Below are positions 44,817 through 52,982 of a DNA stretch of 64,000 nt, one piece after another; position 1 is the stretch's first letter; every line of letters begins with the position of its first letter. The DNA lies in NCBI RefSeq assembly GCF_014646355.1, contig NZ_BMNH01000005.1:62001-126000 (forward strand). The letters are read 5' to 3'. The notes under the pieces were generated by a model. The model worked only from the letters and a program-made list of their open reading frames with translations. It had not been told where the DNA came from and did no database searches. The DNA comes from Nonomuraea cavernae (lineage in GTDB: Bacteria; Actinomycetota; Actinomycetes; Streptosporangiales; Streptosporangiaceae). Position numbers and translations under genes: made by a program.

Positions 44817-46079
44817 ATGGACATTCTGCGTTTCGCCACGGCGGGAAGTGTCGACGACGGCAAGTCCACGCTGATCGGGCGCCTGCTCTTCGACTCCAAG
44901 GCGATCTTCGAGGACCAGTTGGAGGCGGTCGAGCGCACCTCGCGCGACCGCGGCACCGAATACACCGACCTGTCGCTGCTCACCGACGGCCTGCGGGCCG
45001 AGCGTGAGCAGGGCATCACCATCGACGTGGCCTACCGCTACTTCGCCACCCCGCGCCGCAAGTTCATCATCGCCGACACGCCGGGGCACATCCAGTACAC
45101 CCGCAACATGGTCACCGGCGCCTCCACGGCCGACCTGGCGATCATCCTCATCGACGCGCGCAAGGGCGTTCTGGAGCAGTCGCGCCGCCACGCGTTCCTG
45201 ACCTCGCTGCTCCGGGTCCCGCACCTGGTGCTCGCGGTCAACAAGATGGACCTGGTCGACTACTCCCAGGAGCGCTTCGAGGAGATCCGCGAGGAGTTCA
45301 CCGCCTTCGCCTCCAAGCTCAACATCGGCGACCTGACGTTCATCCCGATCTCCGCGCTCAACGGCGACAACGTGGTGTCCCGCTCCGAGAGCATGCCGTG
45401 GTACAACGGCTCCTCGCTGCTCCACCACCTGGAGAACGTCCACATCGCCTCCGACCGCAACCTGGTCGACGTCCGCTTCCCGGTCCAGTACGTGATCCGC
45501 CCGCAGAAGGCGACCGATCACGCCTTCCACGACTACCGCGGCTACGCCGGCCAGGTCGCCGGCGGGGTGCTGAAGCCCGGCGACGAGGTCGTCCACCTCC
45601 CCTCGGGCCTGGCCACCAGGATCGCCTCGATCGACACCTTCGACGGGCCGGTGGAGGAGGCGTTCCCCCCGATGTCGGTCACCCTGCGCTTCGAGGACGA
45701 CATCGACATCTCCCGGGGCGACATGATCGCCCGCCCCAACAACCAGCCGCAGGTGGCCCAGGAGCTGGAGGCGATGGTCTGCTGGATGGGCGACAGCGTC
45801 AAACTGGCCCCGCGTTCCAAGCTCACCATCAAGCACACCACCCGTACGGCCCGCGCCCTGGTGCGTGACCTCCACTACCGCCTCGACGTCAACACGCTCC
45901 ACCGCGACGAGGAGGCCACCTCGCTGGGCCTCAACGAGATCGGCAGGGTGTCGCTCCGGGTCACCCAGCCGTTGTTCGTGGACGACTACGCGCGCAACCG
46001 GCTCACCGGCGGCTTCATCCTCGTCGACGAGGCCACGAACGGCACGGTCGGCGCCGGCATGATCACCGACGTCCGCTGA
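44817..46079 (+). CDS. cysN: Sulfate adenylyltransferase subunit 1 (GTPase)
   Basis: EF-Tu-like GTPase of 420 aa. G1 is TAGSVDDGKSTLIGRLLFDS, G3 is IADTPGHIQYTRNM and G4 is AVNKMDLVDYSQERF. It ends after the beta-barrel domains with no fused APS kinase, so it is not a CysNC; the kinase is a separate gene at 58692-59906. It couples GTP hydrolysis to APS formation by CysD. A strong terminator follows. Confidence 0.97.
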   Translation: MDILRFATAGSVDDGKSTLIGRLLFDSKAIFEDQLEAVERTSRDRGTEYTDLSLLTDGLRAEREQGITIDVAYRYFATPRRKFIIADTPGHIQYTRNMVTGASTADLAIILIDARKGVLEQSRRHAFLTSLLRVPHLVLAVNKMDLVDYSQERFEEIREEFTAFASKLNIGDLTFIPISALNGDNVVSRSESMPWYNGSSLLHHLENVHIASDRNLVDVRFPVQYVIRPQKATDHAFHDYRGYAGQVAGGVLKPGDEVVHLPSGLATRIASIDTFDGPVEEAFPPMSVTLRFEDDIDISRGDMIARPNNQPQVAQELEAMVCWMGDSVKLAPRSKLTIKHTTRTARALVRDLHYRLDVNTLHRDEEATSLGLNEIGRVSLRVTQPLFVDDYARNRLTGGFILVDEATNGTVGAGMITDVR

Positions 46080-46089
46080 CCCGATCACC

Positions 46090-46126
46090 CTGACGGCCCC
46101 CGCCTCGCCGGGGGCCGTCAGCGTTT
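46090..46126 (+). terminator. Rho-independent terminator after cysN
   Basis: Stem CTGACGGCCCCCG/CGGGGGCCGTCAG (13 bp, 46090-46121) with a six-base loop, followed by CGTTT. Confidence 0.85.
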
Positions 46127-46228
46127 CCCCACGTCGGCAGGTAGATCCTTAAACCGTTCACGAATCACGCAATTACTCTGCGCGCTAGAGTCTGTACGTT
46201 CCGTGTTCATCTTCCTGAGGCGTCATCT

Positions 46229-47143
46229 GTGATCGACCCTTCGACCGCCACCCGGGTGGTCTTCCTGGGCGGCCTCGGCCGCAGTGGCAGCACCTTGCTC
46301 GAACGGCTGCTCGGTGAGCTGCCCGGAGTTGCTCCCCTCGGCGAGGTGGTCCATCTGTGGGCCCGTGGTGTGCTGGCCGGCGAGCCGTGCGGCTGCGGCG
46401 AGCCGTTGCCCGACTGCCCGTTCTGGCGAAAGGTCGGCGAGCGGGCCTTCGGAGGATGGACCGGCTCGCTGGCCGAGCGAATGCTGACCCTGCGGCAGCG
46501 GGTCGATCGCACCCATAGGGTGCTCCGCATCGGCCACCCCGACCTGGCCGAATACGTCCAGGCCTATCACCGCGTCTACGACGCCGCGGCCGAGGTGGCC
46601 GACGCCCGCCTGGTGATCGACTCCAGCAAGCACGCCTCCCTGGCCCACTGCCTGGCGGCGGACGGCTCCGACCCGCACGTGATCCAGGTGGTGCGCGACC
46701 CGCGGGCCGTGGCCCACTCGTGGCGCAGGACCGTGGCGCGGCCCGAGGACGGCCGCCCGATGGCCCGCTGGGGCCCCGGCCGCACCGCGCTCCACTGGAC
46801 GGCCCAGAACCTCGCCCTCGACCTGCTCGCCCGCCGCGGCGTCCAGGTGACCCGGGTTCGCTACGAGGACCTGCTCGCCGCCCCGCGCGCCACGCTGGCG
46901 TCCCTGGCGGAGCGCCTGGGCCTGCGGACCGAGCTGCCGTTCATCACCGACACGACCGCCCACCGCACCACGGCCCACCTCACCACCGCCCACACCGCCT
47001 CCGGCAACCCGATGCGCTTCACGGTGGGCCGGGTCGAGCTGGCCCTGGACGACACCTGGCGCTCCGCGCCCCGTCAGGGCCTGGTCACCGCGCTCACCTG
47101 GCCGCTCAGAGCCCGCTACGGCTATCGCGGGATCGCGGTGTGA
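46229..47143 (+). CDS. PAPS-dependent sulfotransferase (first of three)
   Basis: Sulfotransferase-fold protein of 304 aa. The 5'-phosphosulfate loop is FLGGLGRSGSTLLERLLG (about 12-29) and the 3'-phosphate motif VIQVVRDPRAVAHSW. A Cys-rich insert (CGCGEPLPDCPFW) is a feature of a bacterial subgroup. A Thr/His/Ala repeat (TTAHRTTAHLTTAHTA) sits before the C-terminus. GTG start after TGAGG. It has its own promoter region beyond the cysN terminator and is followed by two glycosyltransferases, so a sugar is the probable acceptor. Confidence 0.88.
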   Translation: MIDPSTATRVVFLGGLGRSGSTLLERLLGELPGVAPLGEVVHLWARGVLAGEPCGCGEPLPDCPFWRKVGERAFGGWTGSLAERMLTLRQRVDRTHRVLRIGHPDLAEYVQAYHRVYDAAAEVADARLVIDSSKHASLAHCLAADGSDPHVIQVVRDPRAVAHSWRRTVARPEDGRPMARWGPGRTALHWTAQNLALDLLARRGVQVTRVRYEDLLAAPRATLASLAERLGLRTELPFITDTTAHRTTAHLTTAHTASGNPMRFTVGRVELALDDTWRSAPRQGLVTALTWPLRARYGYRGIAV

Positions 47144-47166
47144 CTCCTCGATCAGGAAGAAAGACG

Positions 47167-48198
47167 ATGCGACCATCTGTCGGCGTGGTGATCCCCACCC
47201 GGGGAGACCGGCCCCAGCAGCTCCGCGCCGCCGTCCTGGCGGCGGCGAGCCAGGACCACCCCGGCGAGACCTCCGTCGTCGTCGTGGCCGACGGCGTCGC
47301 TCCCGAGGCGGTCGCTGCCCAGCTGGCGGGTCTGGAAGCCGGGGCGTTCGCCGAGCGTGTGACGGGCTTGGAGGCTGGGGCGTTCGCCGAGCGTGTGACG
47401 GGGTTGGAGATCGGGGCGCTCGCGGGGCGTGGGTCGGGGTTGGAGGTCGGGGCGGTCGCCGGGCAGGAGTCCGGCCGGATCCGCGTCCTGGCCAACACCC
47501 TCACCCCTGGCCTGCCGGGCGCCCGCAACACCGGCATCGCAGCGTGCGACACCGAGCTGGTCGCGTTCTGCGACGACGACGACCTGTGGCTGCCGGGCAA
47601 GCTCGCCGCCCAGGTCGCCGCGCTGGAGAGCGGCGACGCCGAGTTCGCCAGCTGTGGCATCGAGGTCGAGTACGGCCGCCGCCGGGTGCCGCGACTGGCC
47701 GGGACGAGCACGGTCACCCGCGACGACCTGGTCCGCTCCCGCATGGTCATGGTGCACGCGTCCACGTTCCTGTTCCGGCGCGGTGCCCTCTGGGCGGACG
47801 AGAGCGCCCCCGGAGGCCAGAACGAAGACTGGGACCTCGCCCTGCGCGCCGCCAAACGGCGGCCAGTCGTCAACGTCGACCGGCCGCTCGTCCGGGTCCG
47901 CTGGGGATCGTCCCACTACGTCACTCGCTGGGCTGACCGCATCGCCGGGCTGGAGTGGATGCTCGCCCGGCACCCCGAGCTGGCCGCCGACCGGCGTGGC
48001 GCGGCCCGGGTCTACGGCCAGCTCGCCTTCCACCACGCCGCGCTCGGTCACCGGAGGCAGGCTGGGCGGTGGGCGGTGCGCGCCTTCACCGCCCGCGCCG
48101 GGGAGCCGCGCGTGCCGCTGGCGCTCGCCGTGGCGACCGGGCTCGTTTCCGCGCCCGCAGTGCTCGCCCTGCTGCACGACCGGGGGCACGGCATTTGA
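47167..48198 (+). CDS. GT2 glycosyltransferase with internal repeat insertion
   Basis: Family 2 glycosyltransferase of 343 aa: VGVVIPTRGDRPQQLRAAVL at the start, nucleotide-binding TLTPGLPGARNTGIAA, the DXD region VAFCDDDDLWLPGKL, and the base region GGQNEDWDLALRA. Between the second and third strands lies an insertion of four 12-residue repeats (GLEAGAFAERVT and variants). No membrane helix. It probably extends the lipid-linked repeat unit. The stop overlaps the next gene (TTGA). Confidence 0.87.
   Translation: MRPSVGVVIPTRGDRPQQLRAAVLAAASQDHPGETSVVVVADGVAPEAVAAQLAGLEAGAFAERVTGLEAGAFAERVTGLEIGALAGRGSGLEVGAVAGQESGRIRVLANTLTPGLPGARNTGIAACDTELVAFCDDDDLWLPGKLAAQVAALESGDAEFASCGIEVEYGRRRVPRLAGTSTVTRDDLVRSRMVMVHASTFLFRRGALWADESAPGGQNEDWDLALRAAKRRPVVNVDRPLVRVRWGSSHYVTRWADRIAGLEWMLARHPELAADRRGAARVYGQLAFHHAALGHRRQAGRWAVRAFTARAGEPRVPLALAVATGLVSAPAVLALLHDRGHGI
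47329..47472 (+). repeat. Four 36-bp in-frame tandem repeats inside the GT2 gene
   Basis: Units at 47329, 47365, 47401 and 47437 encode GLEAGAFAERVT twice, then GLEIGALAGRGS and GLEVGAVAGQES. The first two are nearly identical in DNA. Confidence 0.85.
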
Positions 48199-49277
48199 CC
48201 AGCTCGCCACAGATCGCGCCGACGTCCGACGAGCCGCCGCCCGTGTCCGCCCAGTCGCCACTCGCCGCCGAAACGCCGTCGGCTCCGCCGGCCGCCTCGC
48301 CTGGTTCGTCAGCAGCTCTGCCGGCAATGTCGCCAGCAGTGCCACCAGTAGGGCCAGCGGCAGTGCCGTCGGCAGGGTCACCAACAGTGCCGTCGGTAGG
48401 GTCACCAGCAGTGTCGGCAGCAGGACCGTCAGCAGTGTCGGCAGTAGGGCCACCAGCAGTGCCGTCGGCAGTGTCGGCAGTGGGGTCGGCGGGCCGGGCG
48501 GTGGGACGGGTGGCCGTCGCCGGCGTCATGGTCGATCCGCTGACCGAGTCGCAGGTGGTCGAGCGGGTCGCCGCCGCGCTGGAGGCCGGGCGCGGCGGCC
48601 GGATCGTCACACCGAACGTGGACATCTGCCGGTCGGCCGCCCGCGACCCCGCCCTCAGAGAGCTGGTCAATACCGCCGACCTGGTCGTGGCCGACGGCAT
48701 GCCGCTCGTGTGGGCCGCACGGCTGCTGGGCACCCCGCTGCCCGAGCGCGTCACCGGGGCCGATCTGATCTGGTCGCTCAGCAAGCTGGCCGCCCGCCGG
48801 GGCTGGCCGATCTACCTGCTGGGCGGGCCGCCCGGCGTCGCCGTCGCCGCGGCTCGGGAGCTCACCGGCTGCTACCCGCGGCTGCAGGTCTGCGGGGTCG
48901 AGTCGCCGCCCTACTCCTTCGACCAGACCGGCCCTGGCCGGGAGCGCGTGCTGCGCAGGGTCGTGGCGGCCAGGCCCGGACTGGTGTTCGTCGGACTCGG
49001 CTTCCCCCGGCAGGATCTCCTGGTCGCGCGGTTGCGTGAGCGGCTGCCCGGGGCGTGGTTCGTGGGCTGCGGGTCGGCCATCGCGTTCGCCTCCGGAGCG
49101 GTGCCCAGAGCGCCCGGCTGGATGCGGCGTTCAGGGCTGGAGTGGTCGTTCCGGCTGTTGAGTGAGCCGGGGCGGCTGGCCCGCCGCTATCTGGTGGACG
49201 ACCTGCCGTTCGCGCTGCGACTGCTCGGCGGCTGCCTGGTCGAGTGGCTTCGCGGGGCCCGGCGGCGTCGGCTGTAG
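48195..49277 (+). CDS. WecG/TagA/CpsF family glycosyltransferase with low-complexity N-terminus
   Basis: Protein of 360 aa from a TTG overlapping the previous stop. Residues 1-100 are Pro/Ala/Val/Ser repeats (PAVSAAGPSAVSAVGPPAV), encoded by irregular 18-bp DNA repeats. The GT26 domain follows: VAGVMVDPLTESQVVERV, TPNVDICRSAARD, LVVADGMPLVWAARL, YLLGGPPGVAVAAA and VGLGFPRQDLLVAR. The family transfers N-acetylmannosamine-type sugars to lipid-linked acceptors. The true start may be internal (GTG near 48500), which would remove the repeats. Confidence 0.85.
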   Translation: MTSSPQIAPTSDEPPPVSAQSPLAAETPSAPPAASPGSSAALPAMSPAVPPVGPAAVPSAGSPTVPSVGSPAVSAAGPSAVSAVGPPAVPSAVSAVGSAGRAVGRVAVAGVMVDPLTESQVVERVAAALEAGRGGRIVTPNVDICRSAARDPALRELVNTADLVVADGMPLVWAARLLGTPLPERVTGADLIWSLSKLAARRGWPIYLLGGPPGVAVAAARELTGCYPRLQVCGVESPPYSFDQTGPGRERVLRRVVAARPGLVFVGLGFPRQDLLVARLRERLPGAWFVGCGSAIAFASGAVPRAPGWMRRSGLEWSFRLLSEPGRLARRYLVDDLPFALRLLGGCLVEWLRGARRRRL

Positions 49278-49280
49278 ACC

Positions 49281-49340
49281 GCAAGTCACCGTAGGTCACC
49301 GCAAGTCACCGTAGGTCACCGCAAGTCGCCGTGAGTCACC
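49281..49340. repeat. Six 10-bp tandem repeats downstream of wecG-like gene
   Basis: Alternating GCAAGTCACC and GTAGGTCACC units, with decayed last copies GCAAGTCGCC and GTGAGTCACC. They fill the gap between the wecG-like gene and the convergent tetR gene. No spacers, so not a CRISPR array. Confidence 0.8.
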
Positions 49341-49344
49341 GCGT

Positions 49345-49938
49345 TCATCGCGTGATGGCGGCCAGCATGAGACGCCGTGCGCGCGCCGGCGCGGTGGCGT
49401 CGCCGAGTAGCTGAATCTCCTGGTTGGCCGCCATCGCGATCCCTGTCAGGGCCGTCACGAGATCGTCCGCGTCCAGCGTCGTGGTGATGTCGCCCGCTTC
49501 CTGCGCGATCACGATCTGCTCGCGCAGGAAGGCCCGCCATCGGGTCACCGTGGCGAGGAGGAAGCTCCGCAACTCGCCTGGCCGGCCGTCCAGCTCACAG
49601 GACGCGGCGGTAATGAAGCAACCGTTGGGAAATGGGCTGCTATCCAGGTAGCCGCACCACAGATCGATCATCACGCGCAGGCGCGGCAGGCCCGACTCCA
49701 CCTCCATGCTCGGCGCAACGACGGCGGCGATGAACATGTCGGCTGCCTTGGTCAGAACGGCGAACTGCAGTCCGGCGCGGGAGCCGAAGGGGCCGACGAT
49801 GCCCGCCTTGCTCATGCCGAGAGCTTCGGCCAGGGTGCCGATGGTCAGCGCGGAGAGGCCGTCGGTGGAGGCCTTCGTCACGCCGGTGGCCACGATGCGT
49901 TCGCGGGTCAGCTGAGCCGCCTCGGCAGATCTCCTCAT
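49345..49938 (-). CDS. TetR-family transcriptional regulator
   Basis: Regulator of 197 aa: RERIVATGVTKASTDGLSA, then LTIGTLAEALGMSKAGIVGPF as the HTH, and a C-terminal domain with DLWCGYLDSSPFPNGCFIT typical of the TetR_C group with a GCF motif. The ATG at 49938 is used. It is divergent from the metallo-hydrolase gene and the region between contains two palindromic sites, so it likely represses both genes. Confidence 0.92.
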   Translation of the reverse strand: MRRSAEAAQLTRERIVATGVTKASTDGLSALTIGTLAEALGMSKAGIVGPFGSRAGLQFAVLTKAADMFIAAVVAPSMEVESGLPRLRVMIDLWCGYLDSSPFPNGCFITAASCELDGRPGELRSFLLATVTRWRAFLREQIVIAQEAGDITTTLDADDLVTALTGIAMAANQEIQLLGDATAPARARRLMLAAITR

Positions 49939-49949
49939 GGTTGACGAGC

Positions 49950-49997
49950 TTAGCAAACGATCGTACGCTAACCAGCCAACGAACGATCGTACGCTAA
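49950..49997. promoter_or_regulatory. Two repeated operator sites between tetR and the metallo-hydrolase gene
   Basis: AACGATCGTACGCTAA occurs at 49956-49971 and 49982-49997. The first copy is part of a palindrome with TTAGC (49950-49954) and GCTAA arms around ACGATCGT. Spacing of 26 bp suggests two dimers on the same face. Confidence 0.7.
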
Positions 49998-50010
49998 AGG
50001 AGTCCGGAAG

Positions 50011-50805
50011 ATGCGTGTTCGGTGGCTGGGCTGGGCCGGGGTGGAACTGGAGGCGCAGGGTCACAGCGTGGTGATCGACCTGCTCGGCCGCCCGGAGGGA
50101 GTGTTGGAGGGCACCCCGTTGTCGGCGCCTATGCCGACGGTCGTCCGGCCGCGTACCGAGGGGGACGTGATCGCCGGGCTGTGCACGCACCTGCATCGAG
50201 ACCACACCGATGCCGCGGCACTGGCCGAAGCGCTCCGCCCTGATGGCCAGGTGTTGCATCCCGCGTCCTTCGGTGGCGACGACCACGAGAACCTGTGGAC
50301 GCTCAAGGCCGACCGCGAGCTCGACGAATGGAACCTGTCCCGGCGCCCGATGGGGCTGTGGGAGACCGTCACGATCGGCCCCTTCACGATCGCGGCCGTT
50401 CCAGCCGTCGACACTCTGGGTGATCCGCAGGTGTCCTGGGCCGTCGAAGCCGGCGGAAAGCGCGTGCTACACCTGGGCGACAGCATGTTCCATGGCTACT
50501 GGTGGCGCGCCGCCCACCGGTTCGGGCCGTTCGACGCGGTGCTCACCCCCATCAACGGCCCGATCGTGTGCTTCCCGCACTGTCAGCCCCCGAGCCCCTA
50601 TCCGGCCTCGCTCGACGCCGGCCAGGCGGCCGTGGCGGCGCGCCTGCTGGGAGCGAAAATCGCGGTGCCGATCCACTACGACGGATTCCAGATCGACGGC
50701 TTCTATGACACGCGGCCCGATGAGCTTTCCCGTTTTCTGGACGCGGCCTCGGCCGAGACCTATGAGGTCGCCGCCCTCAAGCAGGGCGAGGACATCACCG
50801 TCTAG
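50011..50805 (+). CDS. Metallo-beta-lactamase-fold hydrolase (UlaG-like)
   Basis: Protein of 264 aa: VRWLGWAGVELEAQGHSVVI at the start and the metal motif CTHLHRDHTDAAALAEAL, with a further ligand in VLHLGDSMFHGYWW and HYDGFQIDGFYDTRP near the end. Similar to L-ascorbate-6-phosphate lactonase-type MBL proteins. AAGGAG precedes the ATG, next to the TetR operators. Substrate unknown, and a link to the polysaccharide genes on either side is not evident. Confidence 0.88.
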   Translation: MRVRWLGWAGVELEAQGHSVVIDLLGRPEGVLEGTPLSAPMPTVVRPRTEGDVIAGLCTHLHRDHTDAAALAEALRPDGQVLHPASFGGDDHENLWTLKADRELDEWNLSRRPMGLWETVTIGPFTIAAVPAVDTLGDPQVSWAVEAGGKRVLHLGDSMFHGYWWRAAHRFGPFDAVLTPINGPIVCFPHCQPPSPYPASLDAGQAAVAARLLGAKIAVPIHYDGFQIDGFYDTRPDELSRFLDAASAETYEVAALKQGEDITV

Positions 50806-50832
50806 ACCTATGGCCCGCAGCATCGGCGGCGA

Positions 50833-51729
50833 TCAGGTGGTGAGCTCGCGTACCCGCGACACCTGGGCGGGGGTGAGGCCGCGGGCGGCTGTTTCCAGGG
50901 CGCGGCGCGAGTCCATCGGGCGAAAGGCGGTGCGTGACAGACCCGACCAGGCGAACCCTCGCTCGGCCGTCGCGGCGCCGGTGCACGCCAGGCCCACCCG
51001 GCGCTCGACGGCGGCCGACCAGGTCAGGCCCGCGTAGTCGTACAGGCGCCGGAAACCGGGCACCGGGTCACGCGCCAGGTCCTCGTAGGCGGTGACCAGG
51101 ACGGCCGGGGTGCGGGCCAGGATCCGGTGGGTCACCCGCCACAGCGCGGCGGCCTTGGCGACGCGGTCCTGGGAGCCGACGAGGGCGCGGAGCTCCAGCA
51201 GCTCGGGATGGTCGCGGACGAGCAGGGGTTGTTCGAGCAGCTCGTGGAAGTAGACGGTCCAGCCCAGCCGCTGCCAGCTGGCCACGAACGACACCGGATC
51301 ACGTTCCAGGGCGATCACCCGGCAGCCGAGCCGCGAGGCGAACCAGCCGGCCGACAGCACCGCGAACGGGTCGTCGAGCAGAGCCCGCCGCCCGGCCACT
51401 CGGCCCCAGGTGAAGGCGGTGCCGTACCTCAGCAGGCGGGCGAGATCGTACGGCGAGCGGTTGGCGCGGAGCTCGGACAGGAAGCGGTAGCGCAGCGCGG
51501 TCGTGTCGCGGAAGGCGGGCAGCCAGCCGGCCGAGTTGTCGTCGCAGATGTACTGGAACCGGTGCGTGACCTCGGCCCGCAGCACGCCGGGGCAGCGGCC
51601 GGGCGGGTGCTGGGGGTTGAGCGGCTCGTTGACGTAGACGAGCTCGCCGCCGGCCGCCAGCATCTTGCCCGTCCAGCTCGTGCCGCTCCGGGGCAGGCCC
51701 GTCACCAGGATCGGCGGTCGTCCGGTCAT
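50833..51729 (-). CDS. Sulfotransferase family protein (second of three)
   Basis: Protein of 298 aa. The 5'-phosphosulfate loop ILVTGLPRSGTSWTGKML is at residues 7-24, and VIALERDPVSFVASW is the 3'-phosphate motif. The central part (FQYICDDNSAGWLPAFRDTT) is probably acceptor binding. Last gene of the leftward operon; its ATG overlaps the stop of the flippase gene (ATGA). Confidence 0.87.
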   Translation of the reverse strand: MTGRPPILVTGLPRSGTSWTGKMLAAGGELVYVNEPLNPQHPPGRCPGVLRAEVTHRFQYICDDNSAGWLPAFRDTTALRYRFLSELRANRSPYDLARLLRYGTAFTWGRVAGRRALLDDPFAVLSAGWFASRLGCRVIALERDPVSFVASWQRLGWTVYFHELLEQPLLVRDHPELLELRALVGSQDRVAKAAALWRVTHRILARTPAVLVTAYEDLARDPVPGFRRLYDYAGLTWSAAVERRVGLACTGAATAERGFAWSGLSRTAFRPMDSRRALETAARGLTPAQVSRVRELTT

Positions 51730-52982
51730 GCCGCCGACCACGAGCGGATCCGCAGGGCGGCAAGGCTGTGGCGACCGAAGGGCCGCAGGCCGTAGCGGTG
51801 GTGGAGCTGCCAGAGCGGCAGCAGGTTCTTCGCCAGCATGCCGCCCGACCAGCCCAGCGCCGCGCCGAGCGCGCCGTGCGCGGGGATGAGCGCGATGTCG
51901 AGCGCGATCGTGATGGCGGTCGCCGCGACGAGGTTGAGCAGGCTGGCCGTGGTGTGCCCGGCGGCCGTGAGCACCACGTCGACCGTCCCGCAGGCCGTCG
52001 CGACCATCATCGTGGTGGCCAGCACCAGGGCCACGGGGGCGGCGGAGCCGTACTCTGAGCCGAGCAGGCGCAGCAGCCACGGCGCCAGGGCGGCGTATCC
52101 GAGCCAGACCGGCCAGGTGAGCAGCACCAGCCAGACGGTCGTGGCCTGGTAGAGCTCGCGGGCGCGCGCCAGCTCGCCGTCGGCCAGCGCGCGCACCAGG
52201 CGTGGTTGCACGGCCTGCGCCAGGCCCTGGTTGGCGAGCTGGCCGACCACCTTGAAGCGGGTGGCCGCGGTGTAGACGGCGGCCTGCGCCGGGCCGCCGA
52301 GCAGGGCGACGATCACGATGTCCAGCCGCTGGAACACCGCCTGGATCGCGCCCGCCACCGACCGGGGAGCCGTGTAGCGCCACAGCTCGCGGCCGGTGCC
52401 CGCCAGCTGGCGGGTGCGCGGCACCCGGCCGCGCAGGCAGCCCGCGGCCAGCAGCAGCACGGGAAGGTACGGCAGCGCCCAGGCGACGGGCAGCCAGCCG
52501 GGGGCCGCGACGACGGCCGCGACGGACACGAGCAGGAGCTGGCCGGCGGGCAGCAGCATGCCGTCGAGCAGCACGGTGGGGCGCATGGCGCCGAACCCCC
52601 GGGTGGCGGCCAGCAGGATGTCGGCGGCGACCATCGCGGGCAGCGCCAGGGCGAGGAGGCCGAGGTGGGGGAGGAGGGCGACGGTCGCGACCATGGCCAC
52701 GGCCACACTCGGGACCAGGGCCGCCCGGATATATCCGGAAATGCCCTGATAATCGGACGACCTGGCTCGGGCGATGAAGTACACCAGACCGTTGCCCGCG
52801 TCGAGCTTGGCCACCCCGGCCGCCATCAGCGCCAGCGCCGTGGCGGTGAAGAAGGCACCGGCCTGCTCGGCGCTGAACGCCCGGGTGACCACCACGACCA
52901 GCAGGAACTGGGCCAGCGCGCTGGTGGTGGCCCCGGTCACCCCGGCGGCGCCGCCCCTCGCCAGCCCCGTCAGCGCCGCCAC
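51726..52982 (-). CDS. Wzx-like polysaccharide flippase (MOP superfamily)
   Basis: Membrane protein of 418 aa with about 12 helices, starting GGAAGVTGATTSALAQFLLV. Typical segments are GVAKLDAGNGLVYFIA, GLAQAVQPRLVRALADGE and VLTAAGHTTASLLNLVAA. It would move the lipid-linked repeat unit across the membrane. GTG start; the start overlaps the end of the upstream sulfotransferase by 13 bp and the stop overlaps the next sulfotransferase by 4. Confidence 0.88.
   Translation of the reverse strand: MAALTGLARGGAAGVTGATTSALAQFLLVVVVTRAFSAEQAGAFFTATALALMAAGVAKLDAGNGLVYFIARARSSDYQGISGYIRAALVPSVAVAMVATVALLPHLGLLALALPAMVAADILLAATRGFGAMRPTVLLDGMLLPAGQLLLVSVAAVVAAPGWLPVAWALPYLPVLLLAAGCLRGRVPRTRQLAGTGRELWRYTAPRSVAGAIQAVFQRLDIVIVALLGGPAQAAVYTAATRFKVVGQLANQGLAQAVQPRLVRALADGELARARELYQATTVWLVLLTWPVWLGYAALAPWLLRLLGSEYGSAAPVALVLATTMMVATACGTVDVVLTAAGHTTASLLNLVAATAITIALDIALIPAHGALGAALGWSGGMLAKNLLPLWQLHHRYGLRPFGRHSLAALRIRSWSAA

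Noticed and set aside
49281-49340. Possible CRISPR array
   Set aside because: Units are only 10 bp, contiguous, with no unique spacers and no cas genes in the window.
49345-50805. TetR/MBL pair as part of the sulfated-polysaccharide pathway
   Set aside because: It has its own operators and no glycan-related motif; position alone is not enough to assign it.
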